64,000 nucleotides of DNA. Source: Thiosymbion sp942492625. GTDB lineage: Bacteria; Pseudomonadota; Gammaproteobacteria; Chromatiales; Chromatiaceae. Positions 34,094 to 43,680 of the stretch are shown one piece after another. The stretch spans positions 248,001-312,000 of the forward strand of contig CALOFM010000019.1 in assembly GCA_942492625.1 (NCBI GenBank), in the 5' to 3' direction. How positions within the stretch are numbered: position 1 is the stretch's first letter; each line of letters starts with the position of its first letter. The translations under genes were made by a program, and so were the position numbers. A model generated the notes under the pieces. That model searched no databases, had not been told where the DNA came from, and saw nothing but the letters and a program-made list of their open reading frames with translations.

Positions 34094-34330
34094 ATGACGG
34101 CTGCAGCAAAGATGAAAGGCCAGATCAAGGAAACCGCCGGCAAGCTCGCCGGTGACACAGGGATGGAAGTCCAAGGCAACTTCGAGAAAGGTGTTGCCGA
34201 AGTCAAACGGGTCGTCGGGGACGCCGTCGACTACGTCACGGAGGTGATGGGTACTGGAATCAAAACGGTGACGAACGCCTTAACCGACGTATACAAAAGC
34301 GCCAAGAAAACGATCAGCAAGCTTTTCTGA
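34094..34330 (+). CDS. CsbD family stress protein
   Basis: 78-aa hydrophilic protein. The N-terminal MKGQIKETAGKLAGDTGMEV followed by GNFEKGVAEVKR is the CsbD domain; the C-terminal third is an extra helical region (EVMGTGIKTVTNALTDVYKS). CsbD proteins are general-stress genes of unknown mechanism. The leader at 34079-34088, AAGGAGGTGA, is the full complement of the 16S rRNA 3' end, 5 bases before the ATG, so very high translation is expected. Confidence 0.9.
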   Translation: MTAAAKMKGQIKETAGKLAGDTGMEVQGNFEKGVAEVKRVVGDAVDYVTEVMGTGIKTVTNALTDVYKSAKKTISKLF

Positions 34331-34381
34331 GCGCATGCGCGGCGGGCACGGGCATGGACGCCACTTTTCGGTGCGGAAAGC

Positions 34382-34951
34382 TCACCGCGACCGAGGGGGT
34401 TCGGACAGCGATTTCGACGACCGATTCCGCGCCGGCGAATCGGGTTGGCGAGACTCGCTGAGGCGCGCATACGCGGTATCGAAATGCCGGCGAAACTCCT
34501 GACACAACAAATCGGGAAGCTGCGGCATCCGCTTCTCGATCAGCGCCAGCACCTTCGCCAGCGCGGGGTCCGCGCTGGCCCCGGCTGGAGAAGGCCAACA
34601 CATCCGGGCGCTACCGGTGATAGAAAGCGCCGCGGCTTTCCACGAAGTGACGGGCGACGTAGACAGGCGGATCGGAAGAAGGAGCGGAATCTGCGCTATC
34701 GTCCGGCGTGACTGAGGGAGCAGGAACCTCCAGGATAACCTCGTTGGATTCCTCGGGGCTGCCCGCAGCATCGAGGGCCGAGCGCCACCGGGGCGAGGAC
34801 AACTCCGGTGCCCGGCCTTATAGTCGTTTTCAAGCCACCAATGATGACAGACGCGCGCGAGCGCGCCGGTATAGTCGGGCTCATTGCGGCAGCGCTGGAC
34901 CAGCTTCGGCGGCTGCTCGTCGGTCAGCTCCGCATAGTAATGGGCACACAT
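34382..34951 (-). pseudogene. unknown island gene, frameshifted
   Basis: The first frame reads MCAHYYAELTDEQPPKLVQR, EPDYTGALARVCHHWWLEND and YKAG. After a shift near 34810 another frame continues (SSPRWRSALDAAGSPEESNE, SDPPVYVARHFVESRG). A third piece (ALAKVLALIEKRMPQLPDLL, CQEFRRHFDTAYARLSE) returns near 34575. At least two indels break what was probably one gene of about 190 aa. No family recognised. It lies directly downstream of the coupling-protein remnant, so it may come from a conjugative module. Confidence 0.5.
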
Positions 34952-35002
34952 GCGCCAAGCCGTCGGCTTGTCACCGCGACAGGGGATTCCTCTTTCCTTT
35001 TG

Positions 35003-36292
35003 CTATGCCGAGCGCAATTGCCGGTTCAGGGTCGCGGCCAGCTTTTCCGATTCACAATTCTGACCATAGGCGGCCAGCTCGTTGATCGCTCCCCTGGAAA
35101 CGCCGCTTGCCGGACATTTGTTGAGATACCCTTCCCGGTCTTTCGGGTCCGTATCGAAAAATTTCTTCAGGTACGGGTTGCACTCAGGTGTTGCCCCGCC
35201 CCCCGCAACGTCGGCGGCAGCGGCAATGACGCCAGGGCGCGCCGTGCGAACAGCTTGTCCCGGAAGTAGCGCAGCTTGCTCGCGCCCATAGAGGGCCTGT
35301 AGCTGGGCCTCGGACTGGATGACGGTGGCGACCTTGATCCCCCGGCCGCGCACGTAGGCCAGGGCATCGACGAGCTTCACCTTGGGACCGAGCGAGAGAA
35401 ACTGATCGAGCATGAGCAGCACCGGGACCTGTAGCTCGGGCCTGGCCTCCGGCGTCTCCCCGGCTCTGGTGTTGAGCGAGAGGAAGGTCTCGATCAGCAC
35501 GCGTATCAGGGGCGCGAGCTTCTTCAGGTCATCCGGGGCGATGCTGATGTAGAGGCTGATCGGCTGGCGCCGAAAATCGCGCAGATCAAAATCGTTGTCC
35601 TCGGTCGCCCGGTCGACCAGGGGACTCGACCAGAGGGTGAGCTTGGTCGCCGGCGTGGACTTGATCGAGCCGCGCGGCTCCACCGGCTCGTTGCACCAGC
35701 TCAGGATGTAGCGCCGGCAGGTCTCGCAGATGGCGATCCCCTGCCCTTCCAGGTCCTTGAGCAGGTCTTGCAAATGCTCGGCTGTCTCCTGCGCGGTGCG
35801 CACCAGGCGGTTGACCTGCCCGATGCTCACCGGCCATTCCAGGTGCGGGCCGGCCTCGACCACCAGCAGCGCAAGACCAATGAACAGGTCGCGGGCCGCA
35901 TCGTCCCAACAGGGGTCCCTGCCCTGCCCCGGAATCAGGTTTCCCGCCAGGGTCTGAATGTCGTTGATGCGCCGCTCGCCCGCGCTGATATAGGCCAGGG
36001 GATTGAAGCGGTGCGTCTGGCCTTCTTCCTCGAAGGGATCGAACCGGAAAACGTCCTGGTTCAACGTGCCGGCGCGATAGCCCGACGCGATGGCGTAGTT
36101 CTCGCCCTTGATGTCGATGCAGATGACAGAGCCCTGCCAATGCAACAGGTTCGGAACCACGAAGCCGACACCCTTGCCGGTGCCCGTGGCGGCGGCCAGG
36201 AAGACGTGCAGATCGCCGTCGTATGCCTCTGTTGCTCCGAGCTTTCTACCGCCCAGCCATCGACCAATCCCTGGTAGACTCCGCCTCTGACA
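35003..36292 (-). pseudogene. VirD4/TraG-type coupling protein remnant, fused tail
   Basis: 430-codon open frame with no usable start; a TAG at 36295-36293 replaces the N-terminal membrane part. It has Walker A (AAATGTGKGVGFVVPNLLHW), a nearby VICIDIKGENYAIASGYR, and the Walker B region LLMLDQFLSLG followed by ALAYVRGRGIKVATVIQSEA. In coupling proteins Walker B normally reads DEF; the catalytic Glu is Gln here. After LQALYGREQ the sequence switches to an unrelated end (CNPYLKKFFDTDPKDREGYL) that may be a second gene joined by deletion. It indicates a former conjugative element. Confidence 0.78.
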
Positions 36293-36529
36293 CTAGTGCA
36301 GATTTTTGACGGTTTAGGCCAAAGACCCCAGTCAGCAAACGCTGCGACGCCTCATTTCCCCTCGACGTCGCACACCCAAGAGGCGAATTCTTGGAGTGGA
36401 AGCGAAAATAGTTGGTACCGGTTACCGCTCCTGGGTAGCCAGGCGGGTAGCCCCGCGTCGTCTCTCTTTTTATTAGTATTACGAAAACAGTTGGCTGTGA
36501 TCTTTTTTTGTCGTCAGGTGGAACATCGA

Positions 36530-37165
36530 ATGAGACACGGAATTCTGTTTATCGTCTCGGCGCCGTCCGGGGCCGGAAAGACGAGCCTGGTCAAGGCCCT
36601 GCTTGAGCGTGACCCCTGCCTTTCCTTGGCGGTTTCCTTCACTACGCGAAAGCCAAGGCCCGCCGAGCGGGACGGCGTCCATTATCATTTCGTCGACACT
36701 CGAGAGTTTCTGCGCATGGCCCACGCCGGCGAGTTCCTGGAGCACGCGCAGGTGTTCGGCAGCCGCTACGGGACGGCCCGGGACACAGTACGGTCCGAGC
36801 TTGAGCAGGGGCGAGACCTGTTGCTGGAGATCGACTGGCAGGGCGCGCGGCAGGTCCGCGAGCACTTTCCTGCTGCGGCATCCATCTTTGTACTGCCGCC
36901 GTCGTCCGAAGCGCTAGAGCAGCGTCTTCGCGGACGTGGTCAAGACAGCGACGCGGTGATCGCGACCCGGATGGCAGAGGCGCGCTCGGAGATGTCGCAT
37001 TACGGCGAGTACGACTACCTGGTGGTAAACGACGTCTTCGACGCGGCGCTTGATGAGCTTGCCTGTCTTGTTCGGACCGAGCGCCTGAAGCGGGAGATCC
37101 GCGAGCCGCACCTTGCGCACTTGTTGGAAGAGCTGTCGGCGGTGGAGCAAACGACGTCGGGCTGA
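36530..37165 (+). CDS. gmk: guanylate kinase
   Basis: 211 aa; phosphorylates GMP to GDP. The P-loop SAPSGAGKTSLV lies near residue 10, and the signature FTTRKPRPAERDGVHYHFVD and EFLEHAQVFGSRYGT are complete. The start ATG 36530 is preceded by AGGTGG; the open frame extends to 36296 but only the downstream part is family-like. It is separated from yicC, its usual neighbour, by the island; rpoZ and spoT follow as normal. Confidence 0.97.
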   Translation: MRHGILFIVSAPSGAGKTSLVKALLERDPCLSLAVSFTTRKPRPAERDGVHYHFVDTREFLRMAHAGEFLEHAQVFGSRYGTARDTVRSELEQGRDLLLEIDWQGARQVREHFPAAASIFVLPPSSEALEQRLRGRGQDSDAVIATRMAEARSEMSHYGEYDYLVVNDVFDAALDELACLVRTERLKREIREPHLAHLLEELSAVEQTTSG

Positions 37166-37488
37166 AATCCGAGCTGCATCGGGTGCGTGGGTTGGGCTTC
37201 CGCCCGACAGGCTCGTGCTCGATTGCGGCCTATTGCCGAGCTGAAGTCCGCTCCACGGCCAAGGGTTGTTGGATTGATTCGCGTCGGTTGCCTGATTGTG
37301 CGCTCGCCGCCGGGCAAGGTTTTTGGTAACCTAAAAGATCCTTTGGCGACGATGGGGTCGTGCGAACCGCGCGCGACTCGGTCCCCCGACATAGTATTCC
37401 CCGCGCCTGAGCCCGCGCTCATCGGTGCGGACGGCGCGCGTCGACATCGTCGCCGCGACTTCTCGATTTCCGGCTGGAGCATCAACAA
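37166..37488. other. 323-bp gap between gmk and rpoZ
   Basis: No supported gene or known RNA family. The spacing is longer than usual for gmk-rpoZ and may include an rpoZ-spoT promoter, but I found no good -35/-10 pair. Confidence 0.5.
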
Positions 37489-37776
37489 ATGGCACGCATT
37501 ACCGTCGAGGACTGCCTCGATCACGTGGACAACCGATTCGACCTGGTTCTGCTCGGGACCAAGCGCGCACGGCAGTTGGCCGGCGGCGTCGAGCCCATGC
37601 TGCCCTGGCAGAACGACAAGCCCACAGTCATGGCGCTGCGCGAGATCGCCGAAGGCGTGTTGAGCGCCGAGACCGTCGCCGCGGCGGAGCAGCAGGAAGA
37701 GGAGGCCAACAAGTCCCTGGAGCAGGTGCTCGCAGAAGAGTTGGCTGCCGACATGCAAAGAGAGACACGCGAATAG
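37489..37776 (+). CDS. rpoZ: RNA polymerase omega subunit
   Basis: 95-aa omega subunit: MARITVEDCLDHVDNRFDLV, then TKRARQLAGG and KPTVMALREIAEG are invariant. The C-terminal tail is acidic (EQQEEEANKSLEQVLAEEL). GGAG lies 9 bases upstream of the ATG. It is followed by spoT, as in E. coli, where omega mediates part of the ppGpp effect on RNA polymerase. Confidence 0.97.
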   Translation: MARITVEDCLDHVDNRFDLVLLGTKRARQLAGGVEPMLPWQNDKPTVMALREIAEGVLSAETVAAAEQQEEEANKSLEQVLAEELAADMQRETRE

Positions 37777-37903
37777 TGACTGCCGTGCAGCTCTCGGTAA
37801 GCAATCTATTCTACTCCGCGCCCGCCGGGCGTTACCGTACAGGACCGCCCTAGAGTGGTCCCGCCACCAACCTAGCCACGAATTAATCTCACGCAGAGCT
37901 TAC

Positions 37904-40057
37904 GTGACGGTGGACAAGCCCCGCTTCCTGATCAGCGATCTCTGCGTCTACCTGGAATCGTATCTTTCCGGCGATCAGATCCGCGAGGTCTACCGCGCCT
38001 ACCTGTTCGGAGCCGAGGCCCACGAGGGGCAGAGGCGCAAATCCGGCGAGCCCTACATCTATCACCCCATCGCCGTGGCCCGCATCCTGGCGGAGATGCG
38101 GATGGATCACAAGTGCCTGATGGCGGCATTGCTCCACGACGTGATCGAGGATACGCCGACGGCAAAAGACCAGCTCGCCGCCGTTTTCGACGAGGAGATC
38201 GCCGAGCTGGTTGACGGCGTGAGCAAGCTCACCCAGATCGACTTCAAGTCCCGAGCCGAGGCGCAGGCCGCCAGCTTCCGCAAAATGATGCTGGCCATGA
38301 CCAAGGACATCCGGGTCATCCTGATCAAGCTCGCCGATCGCCTGCACAACATGCGTACCCTGGGCGTCATGGTGCCCGAGAAGTGCCGCCGCGTTTCGCG
38401 CGAGACCTTGGAGATCTACGCCCCCATCGCCAACCGTTTGGGGATCTACGGCATCCGGCGGGAGCTCGAGGAGCTTGGATTCGCCTACTACTGGCCGTGG
38501 CGCCACCGCATATTGGAGAGGGCGATAAACCGTGCGCGGGGCGTGCGTACCGAGCTGGTGGGGAATGTCGAGACCGCGCTTGGTGGCCGTATGAACCACG
38601 ACGGAATCTCAGGTAAGGTAATCGGCCGCCGCAAGCACCTCTTCAGCATCTACCGCAAGATGCGGGACAAAAAGCGCTCCTTCTCCGAGGTGGTGGATGT
38701 CTTCGCCTTCCGCGTGGTCGTGGACCGCGTGGATACCTGTTACCGCGTCCTGGGTCTGGCGCACAACCTGTACAAGCCGGTTCCGGGGCGGTTCAAGGAC
38801 TACATCGCCATTCCCAAATCCAACGGATACCAATCCCTGCACACGGTTCTGTTCGGACCGCAGGGGCTGCCTATCGAGATCCAGATCCGCACCAAGGACA
38901 TGCAGCGCATCGCCGAAAGCGGAATCGCCGCACATTGGATGTACAAGTCAGGCGACGGTGACCGCGGCAACCCCCAAGCCCTGGCGGCCGATTGGCTGCA
39001 GAATCTGCTGGAGATGCAGCGCGGCTACGGCGATTCAGTGGAGTTTCTGGAGCACGTTAAGGTCGACCTGTTCCCCGACGAGGTCTATGTCTTCACGCCC
39101 CGTGGACGCATCCTTGTCCTGCCCAAGGGAGCTACGGTGGTGGATTTTGCCTACGCCATCCATTCGGACGTGGGCAACTCCTGCGTGGCTGCACGCATCG
39201 ACCGCAGGCTCGCGCCGCTGCGCACCGTGCTCTACAGCGGGCAAACGGTAGAGATCATCAATGCACCCGGCGCAGTGCCAAATCCAGCCTGGCTCAATTT
39301 CGTGGTCACGGGAAAGGCGCGGGGGAACGTGCGCGCTTACCTCAAGAACCTGCAGCGTAAGGAGGCCGAGTCCCTTGGGCGGCGTCTGCTCGACGTCGAG
39401 TTGGCAGCCTTCGAAACCGATTGGGAGGGCCTGCCCGAGGGGCGCTTGGATGAGTATCTGGCCACGTCCAATGTTGCGGAAGCGGACGTCCTACTCGCCG
39501 ATATCGGGCTCGGCAACCGAATGCCGGCCTTGGTCGCGCGGCGCTTGGCGGGAGACGGTTGCGGCGAAGCGGCGGAGAAGGAGCGGCCGGGAGAGACTGC
39601 GGCGGGCCACCCGCACCGCTTCTCCATCAAAGGTACCGAGGGTATGGTCGTCAACTTCGCCCGCTGTTGCCGGCCGATCCCCGGTGACGACATTGTCGGC
39701 TTGTTCAGTCCCGGAAAGGGGATCGTCGTGCACCGCCAGGAGTGCCGCAACCTGGGGGATTTCCAAAGCCAGCGGGACAAATGGCTGGACGTGGAGTGGG
39801 CGAGCGAGGCTAGTGGCGACTTTTCTACCGAGATCCGGGTGGAAGTAGGAAACCGCCGTGGCGCCTTGGCCACGGTGGCCGCCTCCATCGCCGAGATGGG
39901 CTCTAATATCGAGAACGTCCAGTCCCGCGAGAAGGATGGCGCAAGCTCGACGCTCGATTTTCTGATCATGGTGCACAGCCGCCAGCACCTGGCGCAGATC
40001 ATGCGCCGCGTACGGTCGATTCCGCTGGTAATGCGGATCTATCGGGTGCCGAGGTAG
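37904..40057 (+). CDS. spoT: bifunctional (p)ppGpp synthetase/hydrolase SpoT
   Basis: 717-aa Rel/Spo protein. The N-terminal HD hydrolase domain contains HDVIEDT and EIYAPIANRLGI. The synthetase domain holds VDVFAFRVVVD and FKDYIAIPKSNGYQSLHT, with EIQIRT. These are followed by a TGS domain (YVFTPRGRILVLPKGATVVD), a zinc-finger region (FARCCRPIPGDDIVG) and an ACT domain. All catalytic segments are present, so both activities are plausible. The start is GTG 37904, a little after rpoZ. Confidence 0.97.
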   Translation: MTVDKPRFLISDLCVYLESYLSGDQIREVYRAYLFGAEAHEGQRRKSGEPYIYHPIAVARILAEMRMDHKCLMAALLHDVIEDTPTAKDQLAAVFDEEIAELVDGVSKLTQIDFKSRAEAQAASFRKMMLAMTKDIRVILIKLADRLHNMRTLGVMVPEKCRRVSRETLEIYAPIANRLGIYGIRRELEELGFAYYWPWRHRILERAINRARGVRTELVGNVETALGGRMNHDGISGKVIGRRKHLFSIYRKMRDKKRSFSEVVDVFAFRVVVDRVDTCYRVLGLAHNLYKPVPGRFKDYIAIPKSNGYQSLHTVLFGPQGLPIEIQIRTKDMQRIAESGIAAHWMYKSGDGDRGNPQALAADWLQNLLEMQRGYGDSVEFLEHVKVDLFPDEVYVFTPRGRILVLPKGATVVDFAYAIHSDVGNSCVAARIDRRLAPLRTVLYSGQTVEIINAPGAVPNPAWLNFVVTGKARGNVRAYLKNLQRKEAESLGRRLLDVELAAFETDWEGLPEGRLDEYLATSNVAEADVLLADIGLGNRMPALVARRLAGDGCGEAAEKERPGETAAGHPHRFSIKGTEGMVVNFARCCRPIPGDDIVGLFSPGKGIVVHRQECRNLGDFQSQRDKWLDVEWASEASGDFSTEIRVEVGNRRGALATVAASIAEMGSNIENVQSREKDGASSTLDFLIMVHSRQHLAQIMRRVRSIPLVMRIYRVPR

Positions 40058-40097
40058 GTGCTGCCGGCAATCATTGCGGGAAGCGCACGGCGGCCTG

Positions 40098-40994
40098 CTA
40101 CCGCCGCCGGATCAGCGTCCCCACACCCTCGTCCGTAAACAGGTCAAGCATAATCGCGTGCTCCACGCGCCCGTCGATGATGTGGGCCGAGCGCACCCCC
40201 GCCTGGACCGCGTCCACTGCGCATCGGACCTTGGGCAGCATGCCTCCCTTGATAACTCCCTTGCGGACAAGCTCGTCCACGGTGTCGACGTCAAGCTCGC
40301 TGATGAGCTCTGAGGAGGCATCCAGCAAGCCCGGCGTATTGGTCAGCAGCAACAGCTTCTCGGCTCCCATCACTTGGGCTACCTTGCCGGCGACCAAGTC
40401 CGCGTTGATGTTGTAAGAGAAGCCGTCGGCACCGACGCCGATGGGGGCGATGACCGGAATAAAGTCGCCGCGCACCAGCATGTCCACAACGCTTACATCG
40501 ATGCTCTCGACCTCACCCACGTGTCCGAGATCAATGATCTCCGGGACCTTCAGCTCCGGAGCATCGCGGCGCAACAGCATCTTGCGCGCCCGAATCAGGT
40601 CACCATCCTTGCCGGTCAGGCCCACGGCAGCGCCGCCGTGGCGATTGAGCAGATTGACGATCTCCTTATTGACCAGACCGCCCAACACCATCTCGACCAC
40701 GTCCATGGTCTCGCTGTCCGTAACCCGCATACCCTGCACAAACTCGCTGGCCTTTCCCAACCGACCGAGCAGGCTACCTATCTGAGGACCACCGCCGTGG
40801 ACCACCACGGGATTGATGCCCACGAGCTTCATCAGCACGACGTCACGGGCGAACCCCTGCTTGAGAGACTGCTCGACCATGGCATTGCCTCCATACTTGA
40901 TCACCATGGTCTTCCCGCGAAAACGCCGGATGTACGGCAACGCCTCGATAAGTACGTGGGCGATGTTTCGGGCGCGTTCGGTCGCAACTGACAT
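40098..40994 (-). CDS. argB: acetylglutamate kinase
   Basis: 298 aa, second step of arginine biosynthesis. Motifs: VIKYGGNAM (ATP), VVVHGGGPQIG (N-acetylglutamate), the central AGL-type VGLTGKDGDLIRARK, and the C-terminal nucleotide-binding IKGGMLPKVRCAVDAVQAG. The longer N-terminal helix (TERARNIAHVLIEALPYIRR) is the type found in hexameric, arginine-inhibited enzymes, which is inference from family. The gene is 12 bp downstream of algC on the same strand. Confidence 0.96.
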   Translation of the reverse strand: MSVATERARNIAHVLIEALPYIRRFRGKTMVIKYGGNAMVEQSLKQGFARDVVLMKLVGINPVVVHGGGPQIGSLLGRLGKASEFVQGMRVTDSETMDVVEMVLGGLVNKEIVNLLNRHGGAAVGLTGKDGDLIRARKMLLRRDAPELKVPEIIDLGHVGEVESIDVSVVDMLVRGDFIPVIAPIGVGADGFSYNINADLVAGKVAQVMGAEKLLLLTNTPGLLDASSELISELDVDTVDELVRKGVIKGGMLPKVRCAVDAVQAGVRSAHIIDGRVEHAIMLDLFTDEGVGTLIRRR

Positions 40995-41006
40995 TTTGTC
41001 TCCTAA

Positions 41007-43604
41007 TCAAAACGGCAACCGCAGCTCGGGAGCAGCGCGCTCCATGATCCCGCGAAAAAGGTCTTTGATCCTCGAAAGCTCCGCCTCGTCGTCGGCCTCG
41101 AAGCGGAAGACCAGGGCCGGCTGCGTATTGGAGGCCCGCACCAGCCCCCAGCCATGCGCCGTTTCCGCCCGCAACCCGTCTTCCGTAAACAGCTCCAGAC
41201 CGCTCAATTGCGAGGCCTGCGCGAGCACAGCCGTCATGACAGCTTCGGACTCCCCTTCGGCCAAATGCACGAACAACTCCGGAGTGCTGATCGACTCGGG
41301 CAGATCGGCGAATATCTCTGCGCTCGGGCGGGGATCCAAGGCCAGGACCTCAAGCAGCCTGGCACCGGAGTAGAGAGCATCATCGAACCCGAACCAGCGT
41401 TCGCGGAAGATGATATGCCCAGTCCACTCGCCCGCGAGCAAGGCACCGGTCTCCTGGAGTTTGGCCTTGAGGGGCGCATGACCCGACCTCCACATCACCG
41501 GGCGCCCCCCGTTGCGTAGGATCTCAGTGGCCAGGTGTTGACTGCACTTTACGTCGAACACCACGTCCGTACCCGGGTAGCGGGACAGCACGTCCGCCGA
41601 AAGCAGCATGAGCACACGATCGGGCCAGATGATCTTTCCGGAGGAATCCACGACTCCGAGACGGTCGCCATCGCCATCGAACGCCAGGCCCAAGTCCGCA
41701 ACCTGAGAGACGACCGCGCGCTGCAACGCCTCCAGGCACTCGGGACGGGTGGGATCAGGGGGGCGACCATCCGGGAAACCCGCATCCGTGTTGCAGTTGA
41801 TCTCGACCAGCTCGCAACCGAGAGCTCGGAACAGAGAGGGCGCCAACACGGATGCGGCTGCATTTCCGCAGTCGATCACGACCTTCAGCGTCCGCGCGAT
41901 CGCCACGTCTTTTTCCACTTGGTCGACATAGTCGGCGACCAGGTCCCCAAACTGATAGCGACCATCCCCCCGAGAGAAGGACCCGGCCAGGATACGCTCG
42001 CGCAGCGCCTTGATCTGCTGTCCCGCCAGCGACCGGCCGTTGATCACGACCTTGAGGCCATTGTAGCTCTCGGGGTTATGACTGGCAGTAACCACCACTC
42101 CGGACGTATCTCCTTGGTAGCGAGTCGCAAAATATACCAGCGGCGTAGGCGCCACACCCAAGTCGAGCACGTCGCATCCACTCGCCCGCAACCCACTCAC
42201 CAGGGACTCGGACAGCTCCATACTCGAGCTGCGGGTATCGCGCCCTACGATTACGGTCTGGTCACCGGCCTCCGTGACCTCCGTGCCCACGGCACGCCCG
42301 AGAAAATGCATCAGCTCGGTCGTGAGACCGACGTCGACGAGGCCCCTGATATCGTAGGCACGGAAGATCTCCGCTGGCACCGACTCGGGCGGTGGCACCG
42401 ACGCGGGCTCTTGGAAAGAATCGAACGCATGATCGACCGATTCCTCGCCAGCTGCGTGCGAGAGCTCTTCCTCTGCGGCACCGCCCACTTCCGTCCCTTG
42501 AGCCGTGGAGGGAGTAAGTTCCTTCGGCGCTTGTGGCGTGCCGCCTGTTTCCGGCGGAAGACCGCGCAGCAAGCCGGTAAGGACTTCAATGACGGGCTGG
42601 GTCTCTGCCAACCTGCACTGCACGGGACGCACCGGTTTGCGGCCCACAGCATCCTCCACCAGTGCGACTACGACAGCGAAATCCATGGCCAAGGCCTGCC
42701 GCAAGCCACGCAAGGGTACCAACAGCGCGACCCCTACGAGGGCAACCAGCATGAGAAAAGCGGCGCCGACGAAAAACAACAGCTTCGCATCAAGCATCCC
42801 GCTGTCGTCAACCCAGGCAACGATCCGCAAACGCGTACCCTGCACGGGCGTTTGGAGATCGGGCAATGCCGCCGGCGCCGCCTCGCCCCGCTCGGGATCC
42901 ACTGTCACGACTTGATCTGCGACGCGCTGCTGGAAGAGTATTCGTCCCGACTCTCCGCTCGCTTCGGCTACCGAGGGGAGCAGGGAAGATGGTAGGGAGA
43001 CGTGCACCACACCGAGCACAGACTCCTCATCGAGCACCGGCGCTGCAATGGCCAGGTGCTCGTCCGCACTGCCCACGCGGTGCACTTCCAAAAGAGTGAG
43101 ATCGCGCTGCCGCTTCGCCTCGTGTACCAGATCGAGTCCCGCGTAGCTCAGCGGATCTGTCTGCGGGTCTTCCTCCGCACCGCTGATGCCGGGTTTGACC
43201 AGACGCACGCGCTGTACACCGGGTATGTTGCGCGCCAGGGATTCCTCGCTGGTAAGCAGATCCTCCGAGGACCCACTTCGAAAGACTTCGCGCAGCTGCG
43301 GATCGGCGCTCCAGTCACGCAGACGTTTTTTCAGCATGGACAAGCGGCCGTTCAGGTCGCGCACCAGCAGGTTGCTGCTGATCTCGAGCTGACGCAAGCT
43401 GCTGGCCTCTTCCCTGTCCATCCATGCGAACAGCGCGAGCGCGAAGGCGAGCAACAGGACGATAGCCACACCCAACACGCCATGAAGCCAAAAGGAGATC
43501 AAGGCGGGGACCTTTTTTCGGGACGCGTCCTCCGCGGGTTTTTCTTGCGGCGCTTTGCTCTTATCGGCGGATCGCAATCGCATGCTTCGGTTCCATTGGC
43601 TCAA
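41007..43604 (-). CDS. algC: phosphomannomutase/phosphoglucomutase with membrane N-terminus
   Basis: 865 aa. The C-terminal half is the alpha-D-phosphohexomutase: active-site serine in VVVTASHNPESYNG, metal loop LAFDGDGDR, sugar loop GEWTGH and phosphate loop RASNTQP. The enzyme makes mannose-1-P and glucose-1-P for LPS and exopolysaccharides. The N-terminal 400 residues carry two membrane helices (residues ~33-60 and ~270-295) around a periplasmic sensor-like domain and then a linker. P. aeruginosa AlgC has a similar long form. It lies between argB and dut, part of the conserved dut-algC-argB order. Confidence 0.94.
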   Translation of the reverse strand: MSQWNRSMRLRSADKSKAPQEKPAEDASRKKVPALISFWLHGVLGVAIVLLLAFALALFAWMDREEASSLRQLEISSNLLVRDLNGRLSMLKKRLRDWSADPQLREVFRSGSSEDLLTSEESLARNIPGVQRVRLVKPGISGAEEDPQTDPLSYAGLDLVHEAKRQRDLTLLEVHRVGSADEHLAIAAPVLDEESVLGVVHVSLPSSLLPSVAEASGESGRILFQQRVADQVVTVDPERGEAAPAALPDLQTPVQGTRLRIVAWVDDSGMLDAKLLFFVGAAFLMLVALVGVALLVPLRGLRQALAMDFAVVVALVEDAVGRKPVRPVQCRLAETQPVIEVLTGLLRGLPPETGGTPQAPKELTPSTAQGTEVGGAAEEELSHAAGEESVDHAFDSFQEPASVPPPESVPAEIFRAYDIRGLVDVGLTTELMHFLGRAVGTEVTEAGDQTVIVGRDTRSSSMELSESLVSGLRASGCDVLDLGVAPTPLVYFATRYQGDTSGVVVTASHNPESYNGLKVVINGRSLAGQQIKALRERILAGSFSRGDGRYQFGDLVADYVDQVEKDVAIARTLKVVIDCGNAAASVLAPSLFRALGCELVEINCNTDAGFPDGRPPDPTRPECLEALQRAVVSQVADLGLAFDGDGDRLGVVDSSGKIIWPDRVLMLLSADVLSRYPGTDVVFDVKCSQHLATEILRNGGRPVMWRSGHAPLKAKLQETGALLAGEWTGHIIFRERWFGFDDALYSGARLLEVLALDPRPSAEIFADLPESISTPELFVHLAEGESEAVMTAVLAQASQLSGLELFTEDGLRAETAHGWGLVRASNTQPALVFRFEADDEAELSRIKDLFRGIMERAAPELRLPF

Positions 43605-43680
43605 TTAGAAGTCTCGAATCGGCCGGTATCCGGATATTTCACAAGGCAGAAAAAAAATGCCCGAGGCTGCACCCGGACGA

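Noticed and set aside
36302..36314. ATTTTTGACGGTT also occurs at 48622-48634
   Set aside because: A 13-base match is expected about 30 times by chance in 64 kb, and neither copy has a good -10.
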